Below are positions 23,801-35,800 of a DNA stretch of 64,000 nt, piece after piece. Under the pieces are notes generated by a model, which did not search any database, had not been told where the DNA came from, and worked only from the letters and a program-made list of their open reading frames with translations. The position numbers were made by a program, and so were the translations under genes. Each line of letters opens with the position of its first letter. The stretch's first letter is position 1. Origin of the DNA: Sipunculus nudus (taxonomy: Eukaryota; Annelida; Sipuncula; Golfingiida; Sipunculidae); assembly GCA_026874595.1 (NCBI GenBank), contig CM049306.1:36784019-36848018 (forward strand), written 5' to 3'.

Positions 23801-26800
23801 TAAATTTACTTAATTTAGTAATAAATTTCTATTGGGATCGTAGAAAATTTAAAAGGGTATAGATATACAATGTTTTAAATAAAAAATATTTTCAACACCA
23901 ATATTAATCTCACGTGGACAGTACTACTATGCAACAACCAAGAAAATAACCCCTTGCCGTTATCGCGTTAAAGTAACAAGCCTACCTCTTTCCACCTTTT
24001 CCCGGTCCACCTTTTCCCTGGGGAACTTCCGGTATCAGTTCCTCGTCTTCGTCTTCCTCTGTTGAATGCAGCATGTCTAGCAGATCCGTTACTATGTTAT
24101 CCATCAGAGCTGGAATTTCTCCTTCACATACGAGAGCCTTCACTTCCGGATCTGGTGTGGGAATCCTGTGTCCATGAGAAAGAATGCTGCGTTCTCTACC
24201 TCTTGATTTATCGCGGCGATTACCAATAGTTAAAGGCGATTGTCGCCAAGTGGGACAGAATTACGAGCAAGTTTTTTTACCAGTGGTAAATACCACCTGA
24301 CAAACCACGTGACGATCGCCCATTTTACACTTGTTGAGTAAACTATTTACCATCAAAAACCAGAGGTAGCGAACCAAGCATTATGACACCAAAAATTGTT
24401 ACAAGCAGGCGATGTTTATATAGGTCAAGTGTTTGAATTGAATAGTTATTCGTTGCCAAAAGAGGAATTGTATTTAAGAAGGCGGAATACCATATATAAT
24501 ATAATTAAAACCAAATTTAACAATTAAAACCAAATGTAACAAATAAAATTTAAGAAAAATTAAATAAGTTAGAAAAATTAATTTAATTTTAAGAAAAAAG
24601 TTAAATTAAAAAAAAATAAATTAAAATGTGGTCGGACAATGGTCCTCAGAGGGCCCCGCATTTCTGGTAGTGCTGGACAAGTTTACATGTGGATAAAAAA
24701 TTGGGTTAAATTTGAAAAATATCACAAACAAAAACCCGTTTTTATCCATAGGCATGAGGGAAAAAATCCTTCTGGATCAAATGATATTAAAGAATATATG
24801 TCTGAAATAATGTGTGCAATAGAAAATCACCGAATGTAGTCTGTTGGCCATATTTGATTTTGAGCAAGTCTGTAATTCAATAGGTCTGGAGCCCTCAGTC
24901 ACCAATCATCCCTGTGAATTTGGGAAAGCTGCATTAGATTGTCGTTAATTGACGTTAATTGAGTTATCTCGCGCGAAAGAAAGTGTCACTGACGGAAGGA
25001 GGGATGGACTGACTGACACTGATCACTAGGGCACCGCTTGTCAAGCGGGGGCCTAGTAACTTTAAAGTAAATTAATTTAAAAGGATTTATAACCAGATTC
25101 ACCTTGGTTAACCTTAACCAATGTCAAGGTCAACCTTAACCAATGTCAAAGGAATAAAGTATATAGTGCATAATCCGTTAGTTGCATATTTTGTGACCTC
25201 TGATCTCATTAAAGAGGCTTTAATTTGCTGACAAATTTAATTCGGGTAAGAAAATAAAGGAATTACAGGATAATCCATAGTTATATGAAAAAGATTATAT
25301 GAAAATAGATCATTGGCAAGTTAGGGTGGTGCCACCAAATGTGGCACCTTTTTACCTAGCGAAATGTTTTGATTTCGCTGGAAATAATACCGTTCTAATA
25401 TTTGTATTATTAATATTTGTATTGTTTTAATATTTGTATAATATTATAACTATTTATATCGTTTCGTCAAATACATTGTATTAGTTGATCGTTATCGCGG
25501 CGACACCACAAATTGCCTGTGTTGATCGTTATCGCGGCGACACCACAAATTGCCTGTATAATGGAGCCTGGTCACCTCTGAAAATATGCGTAGATTTTAC
25601 TAGAATTCGAACTTTTATTGACAACATTTCTGTCTAGGTTTGATCAAAATCCACCATATTCCTTAAGTTATCGCGGCGACACAAAGTAGTCCAAGTTGCC
25701 TGTGACTATTAAATATATGCGGATATTAAATATGCGCGGATATTGCGCAAAATCTAACTCTGGCTAGATAATCTAAGAGGCAAACAGTCATGGCAAGTTT
25801 GTAGATTTTGCCAAAATCTATCAAAGACCCGGCTAGTTTTCACGGCGACACTAAAAAGTTAACGGAAGGACAGACTGACGGTTTACCATAATACGTTCCG
25901 TCATAGAGACGCAAGTATAATAAAAGTCAAGGCTTTATATTATATTATAAAGTGTTAACACTTTAAAAAAAACATTTAGTCTGCCGTCACCGTCAACAAC
26001 TATGCTCTTTCTTTGTAAACTTACCCCGTTTGTCTTTTTTCTGTTTTCTCTGCAGGCACCTCCGTTTCACACAACACTTCTACGAGGCGACCGAATCTCT
26101 TCAAAATTATGCGTGGCGGTGGCAGAGGTACCCTGCTTGGTCTTTGAGGAGCAATCTTTGCCCTCTTTTCTCTACAGAAAAACCAAGGCCCGATTGTAAA
26201 AGTTTAGATTGCACTCTGTAAAATGCACTGTAAAAATGCACTAAAAAAGTAAAACATTTGTGAAAGTAATCAAAAATCTTAATGAACATGCAGTCACCAT
26301 GGCTAAAATTAAAATTTAGTATTTATCAGGCACCATGGCTAAATAAAATTTAATATTTATAAGCATTAAAGTTGAAGGTTCTATTTACCGAAATTAAACA
26401 TTAGAGAATAAACTTCCAATTATTGGAAAAAAGTTTTTTTTCATAAGACAACATGGAAAACTGAAATAAGACAACATGGAAAACTAAAATAAGAATGGAA
26501 TGCAAGGACTAATCTCATTCCAGGTAATTTTGTGGTGGTGGGGAGAGGGGTAGAGTAATTCTGGACAGCTTTTGTTTCTTTCAAGGCGTAGCCTTTGATC
26601 AGGCTACAAGAAAAGGCCAAGTTTAGAAAAAAAAATTTCTAGTTTTGGGAGTCTAGTTTCTTCAAAACTGCTGCAATGTTTGAATGTATACGCAGTTCTG
26701 CGTGGAGGAACCTACATTAATATTCAAATCCCAGATTGAATAAGAGATTATAGATTACAGAGATCACAGATTAAATTCTGATATAGAGATGTTAAAAATC

Positions 26801-29800
26801 AGACAGATTTATGAACCAATGCAGCGGGGAAAACCATGCCAGGGGATTTGTGGACCCCTTCTAAAATGTAGATGGTACAAAATGTGAAATAACCTTTGAT
26901 TTCGTTAATTCACAAGGCATTGGATTTGCTAATAATCTGTCTTGATCAAGTTTCTGAAAACTTACTCCATCGGCTCAGCCGTTATGTCTTCTTCCTCAGC
27001 CTTTAGACTGGCTAACAGGTTCTTCACGTCCTCCACACATACAGTAGCCTTCAGTCCCTTCAGGAGATCCTCTGATATGCCTTCCAAAATCACCTTTACG
27101 TTTTCTGGACCTTTAACAGCACCTTTCCCACCTTTCCCTTTGCCAGCTCCTTTTACTTCCCGTTCTTCGAGCATGCGCAGAAGCCTGGTAAAATATACCA
27201 CTATTTTACTTGCGGGGATTTTGTTTATAATACAAAATAAAAAAAATATAAACAAGAGCACCTCAAATTGTGCGCATTACGCCCGTTGCATATTTAGTGA
27301 TCTCCGACCTCTTGAATATGCATAAATTGTCGAGAATGTATTAGGTGAGAAACTTTTGGGTTTAAACTATTGGTTTAAAACTCAAGAAATTTATGAAAGA
27401 AGTTGTATTAATATATTATATTAATATAACAGTTCCGTGTAAATTATCTATAAAAACTTAAAGTTAACGGACAGACTTGTCAGAAAGACTGAATACCATA
27501 TTTCGTCTGACTGAATACCATATTTCGTCAGTCAGACAGTCTTATAAAAAAATACCATTGACTAAAAATTTTATAACTGTCTAAACGACCCTAATGCCCC
27601 GGCCTACAGCAAATTAGGAATATTTGTTAAGTGGTGGGGTATTAATTTAGCAATAGGGAAAGATCAACGATTTTATCATTAATAGACTATTAAGATTTTA
27701 TCATTAACAGACTTAAAGATAACAAAGAGTATCAATAATAAAAAGACTACGGTGATGAGAAATTCCATAAAATATTCGGGCACAGTGATATACTGTTACA
27801 AGTATAGGCCGACCGGGACGAAATGCAAACATGAATCTAACTGGTCATTATGCCAAAACCTAAAATCGCGCCAGTATCTGCAGGCATTGCAGACAAAAAC
27901 TTAGATGTGTCAGAACGACACGAATGCCCCCGCCTGTAGCAAATTAGAACATTTGTTTAAAGTTTTTAAAATTTTCTATGTTCAGTAGCTGTCATGCGGT
28001 CAAAAGTAGGTAAACGAGGACAAAATGCGAAATCAAATCTGTACGTGGTCAATTTGCTGCCACACCAAAAATCAGGCAAATATCTGCAGGCTTTGCGAAA
28101 AAAATCCGTACAACCGTTTCATTTCGGAATGATGGAAGGACGGAATGACTGACATGGGTAAAACTATGTGCCCCGGCCACTTTGTTGCGGGGGCATAAAT
28201 ATGATTCCAGAATTACCGAGGGACGGACATGGTAAAACTATGCCCCGACCACTTTGTGGCAGTTAAAAAAAAACAATTTTCATTGAATGCTGGTTGCGAA
28301 TTATATTCCGCCCCTCTAAAAAGGGCTTACTGAAATTCAACACCTCAGATTCAGGGGGTAAGCAAGGCGGATAAGCATTTTTTAGCAACAAAAACTGCTC
28401 AAAATTCAGCCAGCCCGCCCCTTCCCTACTCTTTTATCTACACAGTTTACCGCGACTGGTAAATAATACATTACTTTTCTAGGTTTCCGCGGTAAAAACC
28501 ATAGGAGTTAAAACTTCAAAAACAGTCCCTTTAGCACTTACATAGCCACAACCGTCGGGTCATCCTCCTTTTCGATGCAGATCTTACTGTGGGCCTTAAT
28601 AAGACGAGGAATGATCTTCATCGGGTGTATGGGTTTGATTTGTCCCTGTGTGAACTTCCTAGACAAAGGAAAAAAAAATTAATTCTATTTGCAGAAACAA
28701 CAGATTACCTAAACAGAAATAATTTTCATATCGATAATTCTATATTCGGCTTATGCTCTACGTGCCTGGAGTTTAGCATGGGCTAAGGCTGCTGCAGGGC
28801 AGTTTGAAAATTAAGTCTAGATATTAACAGAAAGCATCGAGACTCCAATCTAGGATTTCCGACCTAGATTGCCGAAACTACTGATGCCGAAACTACTGAA
28901 TTCCAAGTTTGCTTTTGATACCAAATAATTCATTTTTTAAATTTAAAATACGGAAATATAAAACATCCACAAAATAGGATGGGCACTTGAACACTAGGAA
29001 CTTTATTATAAATAATTTATATTTAAAATATAGGAAAATGTTTTTTCCACAAGAAAATCTTTAAAAAACAGATTCCTCTTTTACCTTTTTTGTATTGAGA
29101 TGTCCGCGAGGCTTGCCACGGGTGGATGAGATTTTAAATAACTTCCAGGTGTGGACAAAGTGTTCACAAATTGCAATAATTTTTATCCGAACCTTTCAAC
29201 ACGTGCAAAACAAACTGCCTTTGTAATTATGACTGCCCACCCCGTTAATACATTTACAAAAAAAAAAAGAGTTTACCGACAGACGCCAGTTAAAAAATTT
29301 TACCGACAGACGCCAGTTAAAAAATTTTACCGACAGACGCCAGTTAAAAAATTTAATACAACCACAATTCATGCATGCAAAAATAGGGATCAAGATTTTT
29401 AAAAGACTTACCTCTCAGCAATTTCAACGAACCCTCCCTCTGCTCCTACGAGGCCTTTCAACTGTTCCACTAGTTTCGATATAACCTCATCACAAAGTAT
29501 CATCTTAATTTCCTCCTTAATTTCTGGCTTTGGCATTTCCGGTTCATCTTCGCTTCGCCTGCAACATCACGTAATTAATCTATGCCATTATTTAGATTTA
29601 TTAATTATAGATTCCATAAAAGCAGCCATTCATGCCATAATACTATTTTAACATTTTCCGTCATTTATAGATCGTTCAAATACAAAATTACGATCTACGA
29701 TCAACTTTCGATATTCGATCCACTTAACACTACAATATTACACTAGACACTGATTGTTTCAATTCTATTATAAGTTTACGATAATAGTTTGTTTTAATAG

Positions 29801-32800
29801 CAAAAGGTTTTAATGGATATGAACCTTTTTAATGGAAATGGATAAGAACCTTTTTAATCCATTATCTTTTATTACATCGAAGAGGTAATATTTTTATTAC
29901 TGTGCTTAACCACAGTTTAAGAATTTTTGCAAAAAATTACAACCATCCCATCCACAACCATATGTTCCAGTATTTTAACAAGTAGATTCCAGTATTTTAA
30001 CAAGTATAATTTTTTTTTACAATTAAAACATCCCAATATTTCACGTATTCCACGTATTCCAAAGCTTTTAGATCTTTGCACAAGTTTTACTTACTGGGCT
30101 ATGACCGGGCAGTTTTCTTTGTAAATCTCTCCCAAGACGTTCAGAGCTCTGAAAATTGGTGGCAACTTCCTGCAAAAAAAAATTAATCACAAAAGTTTTG
30201 TGATAACCAAATCTGACACCTGCAGTAAGAAACAAGACCCTGCAAGTTTAATAAAATATCTAATGCGAAATAGACAAGATTTCATATATACGGGTAGATT
30301 GAGCACACGTCTTTGTAATCACATTTACATGAAGAATTGAGAGATCCATTCTGCTAATTTGCAGGTGCATAGTCTTGAATAAGAGCTTATGGGACATTTT
30401 GAGCAGAAGAGATTTTATGGAAATTTTCTCTCTGAAAAAAGTCTGGCTTCATCAATCAAAACCCTAAGTATTCCTGCATTACGTAAACTATGCGATGATT
30501 AATTATATACTATTTTATTTAAAAAAAAACTGAATAGAATTGTTATAATATTGTTAGCACTGAAACCATTCAAGACAAAAATTGTCAGGGCATAAATACA
30601 AATAAGAAAATAGGGCGAAAGAATTTTACGCAATCATGTATAGGATGCGCAAATCATTTACTTAATTCTTTAGTTCTCAATGACAAATTCGTGGTCCAGG
30701 CGATCTTTTTTGTAAACTAAAGTAAGCTTAAGCCAAGTAACACCTTTTGGTCTCTGGCAGTTTCTCCTTCAGCTTCTCAGCGATACCCTTGAGGAGAGTA
30801 TGCAAGTCCTTGACTTCACACAGGCGAGGGATGACGTCATCCGGAAGAGGCAGCTCAAGCTTTTCAGCTGGTATCAGCCTATGTGAAAGGTCACCCCATT
30901 AGTCACATGAAAGAGTCAAAAAGCATGCAAGGGTCGAAGAGAAAAAAGCAAAGAGAATAGCTACGAGAAACATTGCTAGGGACTACAGTTAACAAAACTA
31001 ATATACTAATCTTAGAACCGATTCCATTAATTTGAAGAGGATCATCCATACATTTAGCGTTGCCAAGAGATTTTAAATAAGATTTTGAAGGTTCACATAA
31101 TGGTGGACATGCGCGCAACTTTGCTACAGATCATCTTCCATCCATCATTAAAGCGGCAATTTGGTTAATTTGTTGTAGTTACAAAAACTACTACAAGCCT
31201 GTATAATTAGGTAAATCTGTCGAGCCAACGAGTCTCTCCCACGATCAGATATAGTAAATTCCACATGTCTGCAACATTTACCACAAAAAAGGAACAATCT
31301 TGTTTGTTTCACGGAGTTTTGACTATTGGAATACAATTCTGAAGGGCTTCGGGATCTCTTAGGGCTTCGGGATCTCCATGTCACAAAAGTATCAGAATCT
31401 TTTAAAAAATGTCCCAAACCTTGAGAACAACCAAGCCATTTAACCTAGCCACTTAACAGAGCGGGAAATATTGACAATGCGAATGAATAAAGGTTTCCTT
31501 ACTTCAGGTTTATTGGTGCTGGCTTTCCCTCCAAGGATTCATCACACAGGCGAAACAGTCTGGCAAGGATCCCGAAGGCTAGTCTTATCTTCTTTGGGTC
31601 AAGTGTCCTGCAGCATAAACAAGTGAACATACAAACAAGATGACCAGAGGTCACGCGCTTGCCGGAAGTGCAAATAAAACAGAGACAGAGTGCATGTAGA
31701 GTGCATGTAGAAACAGTCATATGAATGAGCAACGTTGTGGGGGCAGCAGAAACGAATAATATGTTTATGTATGCATGCTGACCTTGAATAGCTGCATACC
31801 TTTCCAGTGTAAAAGGGACAAAGTTCAAACATTTCCATGAAATCCCGTTAATCTCCTTCGACAAGAAGCAGTGAGAAGTTTTCAGATTTGTCATGTCAAG
31901 CTGGCAAAATGTTACGAAATACCGAAAACTGGACCTGTGTAGCTGTAAAAGTCGCCGAGTAAGTATTTCCAGCGAATCTAGTTTTTTCTCGTTAAACGAG
32001 ATATGGTGCGAGATTTGGCCAGTCTTGCAGTTTTTTTCATGCCAGGCTGGCAAATGTTACGAAATCCCGAAAACCAGACCGGTTTAGCTTAAAAAGTCGC
32101 CCGAGTTCTAAGCATTTCCGTGAAATCTCGTTTTTTCACATTTGACCAGATCTAGTGCGAGATTTGGCGAGACTTCAGTTTTATCATGTCAAGCTGCCTA
32201 TAAGCTACATAATGACCAAAACTAGACGTCTGTAGCTTAAAAATTGACAAAGATAGAAAATTGCTACATTTTGCTACATTTTCTTATAATCAAGTTTTAA
32301 CCCAAAAACGCGTAACCACGGTAACGGCAGATTTGAGTCAGGTACCCATCATATAAAAGGCTATGGAATGATGTTTAATACAAGCTATGGTTTAAGTGGC
32401 TACGACCATTTGTTACAAAGTTATTGAGCAAAAACTATTGCATACTTTCCATGACCTTGACCTTCACCATGATGCGATGTTGGACCAAAAACAATAGGGT
32501 TCCAGGAGTTAGGGTTGTCAATAATCCCTGCAAGTCTCAAGTCGATTGCTGCAAAATTGTGGCCAGGGGAGTCGGGACAAACAAAAAACCAAACAAACAA
32601 GATGACCAGAGGTCACGCGCTTGCCGGAAATGGAAATGATACAGACAGATAGAGAGTGCATGTAGAAACAGTCAGTGCATGTAGAAACAGTCATATGAAT
32701 GAGCAACGTTGTGGGGGCAGCAGAAACTGAAAATATGTTTATTTATGCATGCTGACCTTGAGAGTGCATGTAGAAACAGTCATATGAATGAGCAACGTTG

Positions 32801-35800
32801 TGGGGGCAGCAGAAACGGATAATATGTTTATTTATGCATGCTGACCTTTTACAGCTGCATATCTTTTTAGTGTAAAAGGGACCAAGTTCAAACATTTCCA
32901 TGAAATCCTGTTAATCTCGTTTGACAAGAAGCAGTGAGACGTGTTCAGGTTTGTCATGTCAAGCTGGCCAAATGATATAAAATGCCGAAAACTAGACCCG
33001 TCTAGCTATAAAAGCCGCCGAGTTATAAGCATTTGCATGAAACCGTGTTTTCTCGTTTGACTGGTAATGGTGCAAGCTTTGGCGAGATTTCCAGTTTTGT
33101 CATGTCAGGTTTGTCAAATATTACAAAATGCCGAAAACTAGACCTGTCTAGCTGCAAGAGTCGCCGTGTAATCAGCATTTGCGTGAAATCATGTTTTTCC
33201 CCTCGCTTGACGAGATATAGTACGAGATTTGGCAAGACGAGCAGTTTTATTATGTCAAGACGGCCAAACGTTACGAAATGGCGAAAACTATCAGTCTAGC
33301 TGTAAAAGTCGCCGCGTTATAAGCATTTCCATGAACTCTTGTGTTTTCTCGTTTGACGAGATATGGTGCAAGATTTGGCCAGTCTTGTACAAATGTTACG
33401 AAATGTCGAAAACTATATCTGTCTAGCTGTAAAAGTCGCAGAGTTATTAGCATTTCTGTGAAATCTCATTTTTCCACATTTGACCAGATATAGTGCGAGA
33501 TTTGGCCAGTCTCACAGTTTTACTATGTCAGGTTGGCCGATTGTTACCAAATGCTGAAAACTAGACCCGAGTAGCTGTAAAAGTCGCAGAGTTATAAGCA
33601 TTTCCTTGAAATCTGTTTTTTCTCGTTTGACGATAAACCGAGCGAAATTTGACGAGACTTGCAATTGAATGACTTAGAACCAAGAGGAAGCAGCCTTATG
33701 CTAAAAACTAGACCCTTGAAAGATAAATATTAACCGAGATAGAAGCCAAAAACTGCTTATATTCAGATCGTCAAGTTTAACCCCAAAATTTGGTAACCAT
33801 GGTAACGGCAGCACAAAGCTTCATGTGCGGAGGAATAAGCTAATGTTCCTAGTTTAAGATATGACAATAAAAATTGTGCCATGTTTAAAATTATTCAAGA
33901 TATTGCAGTAAAATGATATGTTACAGTGTTTCAGGTACCACGCCCCCGGTTGCTATTTCCAAAAAATGGAATTGATTTTGAGATATTTATAAATAACACA
34001 AAATATATCAATTTCAAAGCCATTGTTACAAAATGCAACCTGTAGGTCATTTTATGAAATCTCGAAGACTGTTTGACGAGAAATGGTGCGAGATTTGAAG
34101 AGACTTTCAGTTTTATCATATCAAGCTGCCATATCAAGCTGCCTATAAGCTTGATAATGACCAAAATCAGACGTCTGTAGCTTAAAAATTGACAAAGATA
34201 GAAAATGTAGCATGACTATTTTCAAATTATCAAGTTTTAACCCAAAAATGCGTATCCATGAGAACGGCAGATTTAAGTCGGGTACCCATCATATAAAAGG
34301 CCATGGAATGACGAATAAAACAAGCTGTTTTAAGTGGCTACGACAATTTGTTACAAAGTTATAGGGCAAAAAATGTATTGCATACTTTCCATGACCTTCA
34401 CCATGATGCGATGTTGACCAAAAACAATAGGGTTCCAGGACTTTGGGTTGTCAATCATCCCTGTAAGTTTTAACTCATTGCTACAAAATTGTGGCCAGGA
34501 GAGTGGGGACAAACAGAAAAAAACAGACAGACAAATGGACATACGCAACTGATGAATATGCTTGCCGAAATCGAGTGTTTCCGGCAAGCAATAAAGTTTG
34601 GACTGTGCCTCCAACATGCATGATCATAGATGGGGCCTAGAAAGGCCGTCACGGACCGCTGCACACGCCGGCCGCCCACCGCAAGTACCCTGCCGGAACT
34701 TGCGGCGACGGCACGCGACTTCGTGGTTTGGTGAAAAACGGCGCGGGATTTGACGAGACTTACAATATGACCTCTGATATGACCTCTGAATGTGACTGCG
34801 AGTGTCAGACGCTACCCAAAGCTGAAAACCATGTGTCTGTGGCGTAAAATTGACAAAATTATAGAATTATAGGCATTTCTTTGAATGGTCCCGTGTTCTC
34901 GTTTCACGAGAAACTGTGCGAGATCTGAAGAGACTTACTACTGAATGATTTAGATCTAAAGGAATGCTATCCAACGCCAAAAACCAGACCTTTCTAGGCA
35001 AATATCAACAGAGATAGAAGCAGGTAAACTTCGTATTTTCAAGTTGTCACGTTTTACCCCAAAATTTGGTAACCATGGTAACGGCAGCACAAGGATGTAT
35101 GGCCACAGGAATAAGCCAATGATCTTAGTTTTAGATGAGACAAAAATTGTGACACGTGTAATATTTTTTGAGATATTGCAGAAAAATGATATGTTACAGT
35201 GTTTCAGGTACCACGCCCCCTGGTGGCTATTTCCAAAAAATGAAATATATTTAGAGATATTTATAAATAACACAAAATATATCAATTTCAAAGCCATTGT
35301 TAAAAAAATGCAACCTGTAGCTCATATTTAATGAAATCTCGAAGACTCGTTTGACGAGAAATGGTGCGAGATTTAACGAGACTCACTTGTATGATAAAAA
35401 TCTTATTAAGTGCTATCTGATGCAAAAAACTAGAACTCTAGCTTTAAAAATGACAAAGTTAGAAAAATAGTCTATTTTCGATTTTTATCAATTTACCCGA
35501 AAATACTTAACCATGGTTACAACAAATTTGCGTAAGCAACACGCCAGATGAAAGCCCTTGGAATGACGAATAAAACAAGCTATGGTTTTAGTGGCTACGA
35601 CCATTTGTTACAAAGTTATGGAGCAAAACCTGTATTGCATACTTTCCATGACCTGGACCTTCAACATGATGCGATGTTGACCAAAAACAATAGGGTTTCA
35701 GGAGTTAGGGTTGTCAATCATCCGTGCAAGTTTCAAGTAGATTTCTGCAAAATTGTGGCCAGGAGAGTGGGGACAAACAGACAAAAAACAGACAGACAAG

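Noticed and set aside
31499-32053. 184-codon minus-strand frame.
   Set aside because: Only its last 105 nt (31,503-31,607) form a real exon; the rest is intronic repeat in frame by chance.
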